A DNA stretch of 64,000 nucleotides from Epichloe hybrida (taxonomy: Eukaryota; Ascomycota; Sordariomycetes; Hypocreales; Clavicipitaceae). Shown here in pieces: positions 1 through 12,573 of this stretch. The stretch is from the NCBI GenBank assembly GCA_019022495.1, contig JAFEKR010000009.1, positions 1,612,001-1,676,000 on the forward strand, written 5' to 3'. How positions within the stretch are numbered: the first letter of the stretch is position 1; each line of letters starts with the position of its first letter. The notes beneath the pieces were generated by a model. That model had not been told where the DNA came from, ran no database searches, and saw only the letters and a program-made list of their open reading frames with translations. A program made the position numbers and the translations under genes.

Positions 1-1092
1 AAGCACAAGGGATACAGGGGATCGCAGGGATAAACAACATAACAAGGGATAACAATATTAGTTATCTAGGCAAAGGGACTATTTAATCTATAAAGAGATT
101 ACCTATAGCTAGATTCTTTTCAGGTTCTTTATGCATGCCTAACTTTAGATTTTTAACTTAAATACCTAGCGCTACTATGGCTACTATTATGTTTACCTTA
201 ATAAGATAAATTAATAAGATTATTTCCTTAACTTAACTAAAAAGTCACTTCTAATCTAATAGACTATTTAATCTAAATTACCTCTATTTGTAAAGATAGA
301 TTTAGCTATTATTATAATTGTTACTGTTAAGTTAATTAACTCTTCTAACGTAAGCAGATATTACCATTACCTATAACCGTAGGCTAGCATTATGTCTTTT
401 AGGGTGTTGTTTTCCGCTTAATAAAACTAGTGGAGAAACAGGGAATTAAACCCTAGACCACTCCGCTTTCTAGTTAATTTGCTACGGACTAAGATTAATT
501 AGAAGCAAGCTAATAATTACGCTCTTAGCTATTACTAAGCTAACTTACCTAAAGACCCCCTTTATTTTACCTTCCTTACACTAAGATATAAATCTAAAGC
601 CTTAACCTAACCTCTATAATAGTTATAGTATAAAGGAGAAGCTAGCTAAGCATGCTAAGCTAAGGTAAGCTAAGAATATAAACTAGCATTATATAGAAGC
701 GTAGAAAAGAAGACTAGATAGTTTAGAGGTATACCCTATAAACACTAGCTAAACTATTAACCCTTTGCTAAAAGTCTTTAAATATAAGGCGCTAGGATAG
801 AAAGCGCTGCCTAGCGTTATAGACTATTTAATCTTAAGGCCTATAGCTAATTTTACTATTATTTAGCTATACATAGGGGTCTTATAGCTTATTATAAAAA
901 GCTATATAATTATATTAGTAGCCTTTACTTATAGGTTACTTATTACTATAAACACTACCTTATTAAAAGTCTTTCTTTAAGAAATTCTTACTAGTATTAT
1001 AATATTTAGTTAAGTAATTACTCTTTTATAAGATTAATTAAAAGCACTTTTTACTAAGCCTATATCTAACCTTATACTATCTCACTCCTAAT
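1..1092. other. RIP-mutated AT-rich relic, unassigned
   Basis: The stretch is TA-rich with stops in all frames, and no gene is readable. On the minus strand at about 400-470 there is a short resemblance to the 3' internal/LTR junction of the non-coding LTR element at 27,870-27,935: both share a GTTTCTCCACTAGTTTT core followed by a GCG-rich LTR start. This suggests a decayed relative of that element in the opposite orientation. The rest cannot be assigned. Confidence 0.4.
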
Positions 1093-2754
1093 TAGAGTAT
1101 TGCACTAAAACGTGTAGTGTAGTGTAGTATTTGTAGTGTAGTGTAGTAACTACACTATAAACTATATTACACTATAAACTATACTAACTATAAGGAAAAA
1201 AAAACTACACTACACTAACTATAAAAAAAAAAAACTATAATATATTATACTACAATTCTTTTTTCCTAAACTACACTAACTATAAATACTATAAATATAG
1301 TATTAGACTTTTTATTAGTTATTAGTATTTATAAGGTTAAAAGAAAGCTAGTTATATAAAAGCTTTTATTATTACTTATTTTATTAAATTAGTTATAGAA
1401 TTTATAATATTATTTTATTTTTATAATTTTATTATAACTAAGTAAGGTTATATATAATATTATACTTTTTTAATAATACTATTTAACTTAATACTTTATT
1501 TCCCTAATATAACTTAGAGAAAAACCTTCTTATTATATTATTTACTATTTCTATAAATTATTTTATATTTCTATAAATTATTATTATTACTTATTTTAAA
1601 AAAACTATAAAAAGAACTACTAGTAAACTTAATATAAGTAGCTTATTATAGTAAAAGTTATAGTTTTTAATAACTTAGTATTTTAAGGTTTTTAAAAATA
1701 TTAATATTATAAAAATGTTTTCTCTTTTATATTTTTTTAAAATAATAATAAAAGTAAAATAATAGTAATAATAGTAATTAAGTAATAATAGTAATAACAG
1801 TATTAATAGTAATAATAGTAATTAAGGTTATTAAAGTTATTAAAGCTCTTATAATAAGTATAGTATATTATATAAAAGTAAGTCTTAGTTTTATTTTAAA
1901 AAATAAGTTAAACTTATTTTTTATAGCTTAATTAAGCTATATAAGGTAATTAAAATAATACTATTAATTATTTATTAATAGATTATAAATATTAGTTTAT
2001 TATATTCTTTATTTATATATTATAGTAATAAGATATATAAAGTTACTATATATAACTTCTTAAGGCTTTAGAATTATAAAGCTAAAAGTAATATTTAATT
2101 AGTTTAAATCTTAAATAAATAGTTTAAGCTTTTTTTAAGTTCTTATTATATTAAGAATAAGATTTAAGTACTAAGTATATATTCTATTAACTTCTAGTAA
2201 TTTATCTTGATTTCTTAATTAATTTTATTCTATTAGTTTAGGGTATTTTTTATTTAAAATAATAATAATAACATTTTAAAATATAAAATAATTAATAGTA
2301 ATAGTAAATAAAATAATAAGAAGGTTTTTCTTTAAGTTATATTAGTAAAATAAAGTATTAGGTATAATAGTATTATTAAAAAGTTATAATATTATAAATT
2401 ACCCTAGTTATAGTAAAATCCTTAAAAAAAGGTAAATTTTATAAATTATATAACTAATTAGGTAAAATAAGTAATAATAAAAGCTTCTATATAACTAGCC
2501 TTCTTTTAATCCTTATAATAACCTTATATAATAAAAAAGCCCACTTTTTTTTACTAACACTATATTTATAGTTTTTGTAGTTAGTGTAATTAGTAACTAC
2601 ACTAACTACATTACACTATAAGCAAAAAAAAACTATAATATACTACACTATAAAAAAAAAAACTACACTACACTAACTATAAAAAAAAAAAACTACACTA
2701 TAAATACAAATTTTTCCTAAAAACTACACTAACTACACTACAAACAATACTCTG
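1093..2754 (+). mobile_element. Non-autonomous hAT element, copy 1
   Basis: The ends match two better copies in the window. The left end reads TAGAGTATTGCACTAAAACG (first base probably RIP-changed from C) and the right end is ACAAACAATACTCTG. Subterminal GTAGTGTAGTG repeats are inverted at the two ends. The interior of about 1.5 kb is AT-rich and non-coding, and aligns by eye with copies at 23649 and 40751 and with the left half of the large hAT element. The flanking 8-mers (CTCCTAAT and GTTATAAG) do not match, so the duplication has decayed or the copy is recombinant. Confidence 0.75.
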
Positions 2755-3103
2755 GTTATAAGAAGCATACTATAGTAAAGTATCTAGAGGAGCTATATTA
2801 TAAATATTTACTATTATTATAACATACGTTATAGATATCTTAGGTAACCTAGTTAGCCTATTTGCCACTGCCCTTATTACCTAACTTATAGTGTCCTATA
2901 GACTTTCTAGAGCCTTACTAGGTCCCTATTATACCTATAGATTAGATATCTATTATTAGCGTGTCCTTATTATATATTTTAGTCTTATTTAGGTTAAGCG
3001 CCTAATTACTATATTTTTATATTTAGTGTCTTTTCTCTAATTAGTAAGACTTAATATCTAGTGTAATGCTTTAATAGCAGGCTATTATAGTTAGGTAATT
3101 AGC
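2755..3103. other. RIP-mutated relic between elements
   Basis: AT-rich DNA with no recognisable coding or terminal structure, lying between the hAT-like copy and the Gypsy-A LTR. Confidence 0.4.
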
Positions 3104-3320
3104 TGTAAGGGCTTAGGCTTTGCCTAAGCATTGTCCGTATAGTAGTTAGAGAGGGGATTAGTAAAAGCAGTTAGGGTAAGGAAAGGAGGCTTACATAAGT
3201 AGCCTAGGGGGTATAAGGGGCACCACTAGGGATAGTCTCTTACCCTTTCTCCTTCCTCCTTAAGTCTCTTAATACTATATTAATACCCTATTATAGTTAC
3301 CTAGGGGCTAGTTTATAATA
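3104..3320 (+). repeat. 5' LTR of Gypsy-A (217 bp)
   Basis: Begins TGTAAGGGC and ends near TTTATAATA. The same 217-bp unit recurs at 58131-58347, where it ends CCATAACA. The copies differ mainly by C/T and G/A changes. Its end is fixed independently by the self-priming site that starts at 3321. Confidence 0.8.
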
Positions 3321-3332
3321 ATTAAGAGACTT
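3321..3332 (+). other. Self-priming primer-binding site of Gypsy-A
   Basis: The first 12 bases after the LTR, ATTAAGAGACTT, are the exact reverse complement of AAGTCTCTTAAT inside the LTR at 3262-3273. No TGG-type tRNA primer site is present. In Tf1/sushi-type elements the RNA 5' end folds back onto exactly such a site to prime reverse transcription, so the LTR copy would mark the start of R. Confidence 0.65.
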
Positions 3333-3689
3333 CCTTTAGTCCTTTATAATAACTACTAAAAGATATAATAGAAATACTAATAGATATATTAATAAATATA
3401 ATAGACACGCTTTAACTATAAGACTAACCTAGCTAGGGGATAATAACCCCCCTATCTAATACTATAGCACTACTAGTAGCTTAATAAGCCTAATTTAAAA
3501 CACTTTAACTTATACTTAATAAGCAAATAGCAGAGCTTATATACCTCTAATAATAAGTAGCTATAAATACTATAGGACCTTTAACCTAACTACCTATTAT
3601 AGCCTAACCTAGTGTCTTAGTAATTAACCTTACTTTACCTCTTACCTTTAACCTAGTCTTAACTATACCTAAGGTAAAATAAAAACCTA

Positions 3690-4490
3690 TTCTTATAGAT
3701 AACCTATATAATAGTAATAAGGCCTTATTTACTATATAGAGGTTCCTAATAGAATATAAGCTATAAGTAAATAAGGACTTTATTAAAACTAATAAAAATA
3801 GGTAAATATTTATTTACTAAAACCTATTCTCTAAAGTCTAGTCCTAGGTAGTTACTTTCTTTAAATAAGGTAATACTTATAATTTTAACTTAGCTAAATT
3901 CCTAGAATACCTTAGGTTTATATTCTCTAACTTATATAGATAGGAGATAGCCTTTATAGAGCTTAACTAAATAAAATAAGGCCTAGGGGAGCTATTTTCT
4001 ATATTCTTTATTTACTTTATAAAGAAGCTCTTATTAGTAAGAGAGAATTATTAAAGGGATAATATAAAGCTAGTAAAGCTTTAATAAGCGCTTAATAAGT
4101 ATTTAAGAGAAATTAGTGTAAGCTAGGGTATTAGCTAAAGCATATAGTATATAGCTATTATATAGTATTATAAGATTATAGTTAATATTAAGGCCCTTAC
4201 TATAGAGAATAAGTACTAGTTCTAATATAAACTATAGCTAGCTAAACCTATACCCTAGACTAATTATAAGGGTAATACACTAATAACTAGGGTATGTGTA
4301 ATAAGGACTTAATTAGGAAAATAAAATAGGCTAGTTAAGAAGGAGAAAGGTCTAAAGCCTACTATAAATATATAATAGGCTAAATAGGTATTAGAAGTAA
4401 AGTTAGCTAAACGCTATTAGAAAAGATATTACTTATAATATAAATCTAAGAACTATTATATTTAGGAGTGTACTTTCCTCCTACCCTATT
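3690..4490 (+). pseudogene. Gypsy-A gag-like region with zinc knuckle
   Basis: Conceptual translation gives a helical gag-like stretch (for example AKFLEYLRFIFSN) with scattered stops. It ends in a degenerate zinc-knuckle-like segment (YYLQYKSKNYYIQECTF) near 4430-4480. Such proteins package retroelement RNA in a virus-like particle. Many stops make it inactive. The assignment rests on position upstream of pol and on the knuckle, so it is moderate. Confidence 0.6.
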
Positions 4491-4999
4491 ACCTATAAGT
4501 TAGTATTAACTTATATAAAGTAAATAAGGAAAGTATAAATAAGAAGGTAAATATTTCCCTTATAGAAAATAAGTAGCCTTTAAGTAAAGTCTTATATAAA
4601 GGTAAGTAAGCTAACTATATACTATAATATAAGATAACTATTTAAGCTATATAGAGTTAGAGTAGGATATAGTATAATATATAGACTAATTACTATTCTT
4701 AATTCCTATACTCTTTAATATATATTATTATATTAATATCTAGATTAATTATAGTTATAATTATTATAGTGTTATAAGTAAGTTAGTAGTAAAATAGTTT
4801 AGCCTAGAGCTTATATATTTACTAAAGAGAAAGTATATTTAGACTATAGTAAAAATAAAAAGAAGGGGAAAGAGAGTATAAGAGAATACTTTCTTAATTA
4901 CTTATATAGTACACACTAGAATAAATATTAATAGCTAGGAGTTATTAGTGTATTTATATATTATCCTAGGCCTTATATAGGATATTATACTTAGAATAC

Positions 5000-7062
5000 T
5001 ATAGCTAGAATATCGCAATATAGTTATTTATATAGTAAAATAGTAATTAGTTATTAGAGTAGTAAAGGGCTTATATATCTCTAAAGCCTTTATATATAAG
5101 GTAAAGACTTTAGTATAGGGAATTATTAGGTTCTTATATACCACGGAAGCGCACTAGGCATACTATAGAAAGGACACTTTTATAATATTTATTACTATAA
5201 GCCTTAGGGAGATAATAATAGTACTATAGATTATAGTGCCTAAGATAAAGCCTAATAGCCTAGATATATTAATACTACCTAAGGAGTTAGCTAACTTTAT
5301 AAACCTTTTTAATAAGGCTAGAGCTAATAGCTTACCTCCTTATTAGGGGTCCCTTAATTACTATATATACTTATATAAGAACTAGGATAAGTCTAAACTA
5401 ATACTCCCTTAGGGACTACTATATAATATACTAAGGGACTAGCTTCTAGAGGTTAGGCGCTAGATTATAGACTTAATAGATAAGGGTTAGATTTATACTA
5501 GCTTATTATTAGCTATAGCTCTAGTCCTCCTTATTAAAAAAGCTAATAGGGGTTAGCGTTTTTATGTAAACTACTACGCTCTTAATAAGATAATAGTATA
5601 GGATTACTATTTTCTTCTATTAATTAAGGAAATACTTTATTTCTTATTCTAGGTATATTAGTTTATAAAGGTAAATATTTATATAGCGTTTTATAAGCTA
5701 TAAATTACTAAGGGCTAGGAGTACCTTATAGCGTTTTAAACTAGGTTTAGGCTATTTAAGTAGCTAGTTTGCCCCTTTAGCCTAGCTAGCGCACTAGTAA
5801 TATTCTAATATTATATTAAAAAGATTCCTAGTAGAGGTATCCTATAGGGAAGTAGCGTAACAAAGTTAATATAATAAATTAGACATAAGCGTATATTTCG
5901 CTACTAAGGAATATATTATAACTATAATAATTAATAATAACCTTAAGGCTAGAATTATTTAAGGGTATTAATCTAACTAAAAGTTTAGCTAAATTATTAT
6001 AGCTATAAAAGCATACTAAGAAAAATAAGTAATAAAGGACACTTAGATTAGACTGAAAATCCCCCTATATAGATAGGACTTACGCAAGGATAGTTTATTA
6101 TACTATTATAGTAGAGATAGTTTTTTCTGTCTTTATATTCTAATAATAGAGGTTAAATCTATACTATAACTAGTTTATAATAAATAGTAACATTTTAGAA
6201 TTACTAGGATAGTAGTGAAGCTTTAATTAGTTTATTTCCTATAAATAAGCTAATAGATTTATAACTATATAGCCTATTATATAGTGTGTTAGGAGAATGT
6301 AATTAATCGCTTAAAACCACTAGGAGAGTTATAACCTTTATAGTTAAAGCTAATGCCTTTTTATATAATTTTACTTAATTTTATTCTAGATATGCTAGAG
6401 GTATTAGCTATAAATATAATATAGTAAATAGAAGGATATATAACATATAATTCGTTATGCCTAGTAAATTACTTATTTAGTAAAAGGACTCTTCTAATAC
6501 TAGGGTATACTATATACCTAGTAGAAATCTAGGTAGAATTACTCCTTTATACCCTATATATTATAGATTAGGGATTACTAAGACAAATTATTAGTAATAG
6601 AGACCTAAAATTTATATCTAATATGTAAAAAGAGATATTTAGATATATAGGAGTTAAACTCCTTATAGGTATAGTATACCACCCCTAAATAGATAGAATA
6701 GCGGAAAGGAAGAATTAGATAGTAATAATTATAATTTAATATTATATAGTAATAGACCTAGATATAGTATAGACATTACTACTTCTAGCGCTATAGCATT
6801 AACTAAATAACACTATAGTAGTAAGCATAGGGCAGGCTTCTAATAAGCTATTATATAGATTTCGCCCTTTAAGCATTATTAACCTTCTTTCTCTAAATAA
6901 CATAACTAACACTAGGGCTAGCGCAAATAATATAGCAGTATTGTAGAAGCTATACTAGCATAAGGCTTAGCTAGTAATTATAATAGCTACTACCCTTACT
7001 AAGATTTAGTATAATAATTATTATAAACTAGTTAATATTAATATAGGGGATATAGTGTATCT
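5000..7062 (+). pseudogene. Gypsy-A pol: RT fragment and integrase
   Basis: Around 5560-5820 the plus strand reads as the core of a Gypsy RT: a V-N-Y block, then a segment ending in LVCPFSLASALVIF, the usual MPFGLxNAPxTFQ region. At about 6590-6710 the integrase catalytic core is clear: SNRDLKFIS followed by YHPQIDRIAERKN, with the second Asp and the Glu of the DDE triad. Between RT and integrase only ~700 bp remain, too short for the connection and RNase H domains. The coding is broken again at 7063 by the hAT insertion. Confidence 0.75.
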
Positions 7063-8326
7063 ATAATTATCAGACAATTGTATGTAGTGTAATTAATGTA
7101 GTTTTTAGGGGGTACCTTGTAATTGTAGTTGTAATTGTTACTAGGGTGTAATTAATTAATTGTAATTGTTAACTACATGTAATTAATTGTAATTGTAGTT
7201 GTAATAATTACAATTAATTACAACTACAAATACATAATTACATGTAATTGTTACTAAAAATAGAAAACTTATATATAATTAAGATATATTTTTTCTTTGG
7301 ATTTTTCTTTATAAACTTAATATTACGCTTATTTTCTTTTATAATTTAGTTATTTAGTTATAATATTTTATAGTCTAAGCTAATTTAGACTATTAAGCTA
7401 ATTATAGGTATATAGTAGCTAAATATAGAATCTTTTAGTCTTATCTTATAGCCTGTTTTTTTTATATATACTATAGGTTTATTTACTTTAATATCTTTTT
7501 TTTTAGATTTACTATTCTTTTTAATATACTTTTTTTACTTTTAATATAGTATATACCCTAAAGAAATTATTTTTTATTATATATAAATAAGACTAAAATT
7601 CTAATAATATTATATAAATATGTATTATTATCTTATTATTAAGAGAATATTTAAATTTATATAAAATAGGAATTCCTAGTTACTTAGCTATTTTATTAAA
7701 ATTATAAACAATTATATTAACTTTTAAGGTTTTTCTAGAAAAAGAATTAGTAAAAATACTTAGAAAAGTTACTTTAAAATAACTTAAATATTTAATAATA
7801 AATATAATAAATATAATAAATATATTTAATATAATTTCTTTAATCTTAAAGATAATAGAAAATAAGCTTTAAAAGTTAGTCTAATAAATTATATTATATA
7901 TAGCTTATTTACTTAGTTATATAGTCTTTTAAAAAGTAAGTCTTATATAGTATATTATTTACTTATTAATAGTACTATTAATTAATATATTAGAATTTTT
8001 AAAAATAAAAAAGAGAAAAGAATTTTATTTTATTAATATTTTAAAAAATCTTAAAATACTAAATAATTAAAAAGTTAAGCTTTTTCTATAGTAATTTACT
8101 TATACTTACTAGTTTTTATATTTAAATTATTTATTAGTTATTTATTTTTAATTAAACTTTAACACTAGTAATATTATAAGTAATATAAGTAATATAAGTA
8201 ATATTAGTAATATTAGTAATATAAATAATATTAGTAATATAAGCTATTATAAGCTATTATAAGCTATTTTAAGCTATTTTAAGCTATTACTATAATAAGT
8301 AACGTAAAATAATATAGTAAATACTA

Positions 8327-8689
8327 GAATTAAAGTAAGGTAGTGGCAAATCAGGCTATTAATATAAGAATTAAAGTGAGGCAGTAGCAAATTAGGCTAT
8401 TAGTACAGGAATTAAAGTGGGGCAGTGGCAAATCAGGCTATTAATACAAGAATTAAAGTGGGGCAGTGGCAAATTAGGCTATTAATACGAGAATTAAAGT
8501 AGGGCAGTGGCAAATCAAGCTATCAATACGAGAATTAAAGTGGGGCAGTGGCAAATCAAGCTATCAATACGAGAATTAAAGTGGGGCAGTGGCAAATCAA
8601 GCTATTAATACGAAAATTAAAGTGGGACAGTGGCAAATCAAGCTATCAATACGAGAATTAAAGTGAGGCAGTGGCAAATTAAGCTATAG
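8327..8689 (+). repeat. 41-bp minisatellite, ~9 copies, inside the hAT element
   Basis: Copies start at exactly 41-bp steps (8327, 8368, 8409 and so on to 8655) with the core GAATTAAAGTGGGGCAGTGG and a tail CAAATCARGCTATYAATACG. Differences between copies are nearly all C/T or G/A. GC content is visibly higher than in surrounding DNA. It lies upstream of the transposase gene, in what would be its promoter region. Confidence 0.9.
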
Positions 8690-8919
8690 ATAGCAAATTT
8701 AGAATATTCTAGCTATAGGTATTTCATTTAAGATTTGTAATTATTCTAGATTTACTTTTCTATATAATACAAGTAAATCCTCTCTTTTTATCTATTTTAC
8801 CTTTTTCTTAAACTATTGAAGAATAATTCCCTTTTTATCATAAGCTTATAACTACCCTTATTTATCTTTAAAATAACCTAATCAACCTTAGATTCTTCTT
8901 TTGCTCTTTCTAATAATAA

Positions 8920-11873
8920 CTCAGAACCTAGCCACTTAGGCTCTCACGAAAAACTCCCTGAAAATCAGGATAATTATGTGTTTAGTACAAGAGCCTATAT
9001 CTATACTCATAACCTATTTAATTTTGAATTATCTAAGATAATTCCTAATAAGAGTAGGGTTATTATAGGCTATTGTACTTAACCTAATTGTTCTTTTAGC
9101 TTTAAAACGAAAGTTAATCGTTTTCAAGCATCTAATGGGGTTTAACACTACAAATTTAAGCATAAAAATATTGCTACTTCTTTATCTAATGAAAAAGAAC
9201 CTAATAAGATTATTAGTAAGTTATAAACCCTTTTTCTTATAATAATCCTATTATCTAATATATATTTAGTGCCTAAAATTACAGAAATAGTAACAACAGA
9301 TAATCAATCTTCTATAACGAACTTTATTTCGAAAAAACGACATCGAAATAATACTCTTTCTAAAGAGTTTTTACTAGAAAAAGCTATTACTTTAGTTATT
9401 AGGTTTATGTTACAAAATAACCTAGCTTTTAACGTAATAGATAGTAGCTCTTTTAAAGAACTATTATCTTATTATTCTAGGTAAGTAACTTATTTTCTTT
9501 TATTACTATTAACTCTAAGCTAATTAAATCTAAGCAATGAGAATAAGGTTTCTTTACTAAATTATAGAAGTATTATACAAAGAGTTCATTCTTTATATAA
9601 TGCTTCTAAAAAGGAACTTATTTCTTAGCTAAATTACTAAACATTAAACCTAGGGTCTATATTTATTTAATTAGATATTTGGACCTTAACCAATTCGAAA
9701 TCTTATTTAGGAGTTTTAGCTAGTTAGCTTAACCCTAATTTTAAGCTTAAATATAAGCTTTTAGGTAAGTTTACTTTTTATATTTAAACTTCTAAAGTTA
9801 TTAAGCTAATATAATCAGGCTTTGAATATCTCTCTAGCTTACATAGTGGAGCTTATATTTAGAAATGCTTTAATAACTTACTTCTTAACTATAATTTAGA
9901 AGTTAAGAATATTATAAGGTAAGTTTACTACTTAGTATAATGAATTTTAATATGCTAACGTATTCTTAAGCTTTACTAGAGATAATAGTTCTAATAATAA
10001 TACATTTATAACTTCTTATATTAATAAGAATTATAATAATATTATTATTAAACCTCATGATATTCAATGTATAGCATATGTCCTTAATATTATTGCTAAG
10101 GATATTATTACAAAATTTATAAATTTGACATCCTCCTCCAAGAATTTAGAGGAATTTAAAAATAGCGAATATTTACATTATTCTATCGAAGAATTTCAAG
10201 CTATTAAAAATCAACCTAAGGGAAAACTATTTAAATCCTTTGTTAAAGGTAAGTTAAACCAAATTATAATATTATATTTATTAACTAACTAACCTTTTTA
10301 TAAGGTTTACTAGGAAAGCTTAAAAGAATTGCTATTATTATTAAAAATAATCAAGCAATTCATAAAAAATGGCTTAAAGCTTTAAAAGAAGCTAAAAGAC
10401 TTAGTCTTATAGCTAAAAATAATAATATTATAAAAATTCCACTTAGTAAGTTAGTTTTCTATTTAATTTAATTATAATATTATACTAACTTTTTAACTAG
10501 TAACTGAAACAAGATGGAACTCTACTTATTTAATAATTAATACTTCTTTAGAGTTAAAAGAAGCTATTAATCTATTAAATAAGTATACTAATATTGCTGC
10601 TTTAAAAGATGCTATGCCTTTAACCCAAGAATGGGATGATTTAGCAACTTTAAGTAGTATATTAGAGGTTTTTTATGAACCTACTATTATATTATAAAGT
10701 CAAAAATATAATACATTAGGGTTAGTCCCTATTTTTATTATTAGGATATATAAATATCTTAATAATATAAAAGAAGACCAAATTGCTTATAAAAATGATG
10801 TAAGTTATATCTTTCTATTACTTAATTAGTGTTTATTATTACTAATATACCTTTAGAAACATTTATATACTCCATTTAGCTAGGTCTTTATTAATTGCTT
10901 AAATATTAGTTTACAAAAGTTATAGAATTACTTTCCTAAAGATATAGAAAGTAACTATAATTTTTATAAACCTTATTTATTTGCAATGTTATTAGACCCT
11001 AGGCTAAATCTAGCTACAATTGAAAAGAGATTAATAGTTAAATAACCAAAGATTAAATTACTTCTTTTAGATTTACAAAAAGAATATAAAGAGTAAGTAT
11101 TATATTTTACCTTATAAACTTATAATATCTATATTAAGTTACTAATCTTCTTTTAGAACCTATACATTATTTAAAGAAAAACAGAATTCTATCTCTAAAT
11201 TTAATGATTTAGAGATAGATAGTCTTTCTAATTCAGAAGGCCTAGAAGGGCTACAACTAACACAGAAAAGCCAATTTTCAGTAGAAATTAGTGGTTCTAA
11301 TCCTTTACCTAGAACCTTTAATAATCCTAGGCTAAAACCTAGTATAAAGCTTTATAAAGGATTATTTATAAATAAAAGGGATAAGGCTATACAAAAGACT
11401 AGAAAAAACGAAATTTCTAGCTATTTAGGGCTTAATTTAATGGATAATAAGGTAAGTTTTCTCTTTTTATATATTATATTATACATTTCACTTACTAACT
11501 ATTTATAGGAAGATATATTTAAATGGTGGGAAAGAAATATTACATCTTTCCCTATTTTAAGTATATTAGCTAGGAAATACCTAGCAATTCCTGCTACCTC
11601 TAGTGCTATAGAAAGCTAGTTTAACTAGGGAGGAAATATTATTACTAAGCGCCAAACAAAACTAAAACATCATATTATTAAGGAATTATTACTATTAAAG
11701 AATTGGCTAAAGGAGGATAATATTGCTAATATTAAGCAATATACTAACCTATTTGACTATCATAGCTTTGAGTCAAATTCATCTAACTTTAAAGAAGACT
11801 TAGATCCTGAAAATCCCCAAGATTTATCAGATCTAGAGTCCTCTAGTCATTCTAATAGTGATTTAGACTTATA
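8920..11873 (+). pseudogene. hAT transposase, multi-exon, decayed
   Basis: Recognisable in order: a BED-like zinc finger (GYCTxPNC, later HYKFKHKN) at about 9070-9170; the N-terminal helical region with ITNFISKKR and NLAFNVIDSSSF at 9269-9484; LDIWTLTN at about 9670-9700 (first catalytic Asp region); TRDNSSNNNTFI at about 9980 (second Asp); CIAYVLNIIAKD at about 10,070; TRWNSTYLIIN at about 10,515; and the hAT C-terminal dimerisation region (IPATSSAIES, then TKRQTKLKHH) at about 11,590-11,680. Segments are separated by clean GTAAGT...TAG introns, for example starting at 9482, 10241, 11093 and 11452. A modest number of stops, several at Trp or Gln codons, make it inactive. Confidence 0.85.
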
Positions 11874-11924
11874 AGCTTTTACTTAATTATTTAGATAGAA
11901 ATTTATTTATTACTATTACTGTTA

Positions 11925-12356
11925 CTATTACTGTTACTATTACTATTACTATTACTATTACTATTACTATTACTATTACTATTACTATTACTATTACTAT
12001 TACTATTACTATTACTATTACTATTACTATTACTATTACTATTACTATTACTATTACTATTACTATTACTATTACTATTACTATTACTATTACTATTACT
12101 ATTACTATTACTATTACTATTACTATTACTATTACTATTACTATATTACTATTACTATTACTATTACTATTACTATTACTATTACTATTACTATTACTAT
12201 TACTATTACTATTACTATGACTATTACTATTACTATTACTATTACTATTACTATTACTATTACTATTACTATTACTATTACTATTACTATTACTATTACT
12301 ATTACTATTACTATTACTATTACTATTACTATTACTATTACTATTACTATTACTTA
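11925..12356. repeat. (ATTACT)n hexanucleotide array, ~430 bp
   Basis: About 70 tandem ATTACT units with one slip near 12,142 and a few variant units at the left edge (GTTACT). It lies just 3' of the hAT transposase. Each unit has a single C, always followed by T, and no G on this strand. It therefore contains no CpA site for RIP, which may be why it stayed regular in a mutated region. Confidence 0.95.
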
Positions 12357-12573
12357 CTTTTTACTATTAACTCTTATTACTATAATAATTACATGTAATT
12401 ATGTAATTGTAATTGTAATTGTTATCTTGTAGTTGTAATTAATTTGTAATTGTAAAGTCTATCTTGTAATTAATTGTAATTATAGTTGTAGTTGTAATTA
12501 ATTGTAATTATTACAACTACAACTACACAATTACATTTGTAGTTGTAATTAAATACAATCCTCTGATAATTAT

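Larger units (their letters stand above)
7071..12565 (+). mobile_element. hAT transposon, 5495 bp, nested in Gypsy-A
   Basis: Perfect 8-bp direct repeats ATAATTAT flank the element (7063-7070 and 12566-12573), the duplication size of hAT transposons. Imperfect terminal inverted repeats start CAGACAATTGTAT and, on the other strand, CAGAGGATTGTAT. Subterminal arrays of TGTAATTGTAGTTG-type motifs occur at both ends in opposite orientation. It encodes a decayed but readable transposase. Its left 1.2 kb is homologous to the short non-autonomous copies in this window. It is much less RIP-mutated than the Gypsy it interrupts, so it probably arrived later. Confidence 0.9.

Noticed and set aside
430..520. 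tRNA-like T-arm on the minus strand (GGGTTTAATTCCC)
   Set aside because: No full cloverleaf could be drawn, and the region resembles the LTR junction at 27,870-27,935 instead.
8327..8689. CRISPR-like array
   Set aside because: The 41-bp units are contiguous with no unique spacers, inside a eukaryotic transposon: a minisatellite.
12217..12432. ORF encoding a Thr-Ile repeat
   Set aside because: It is only the translated hexanucleotide array.
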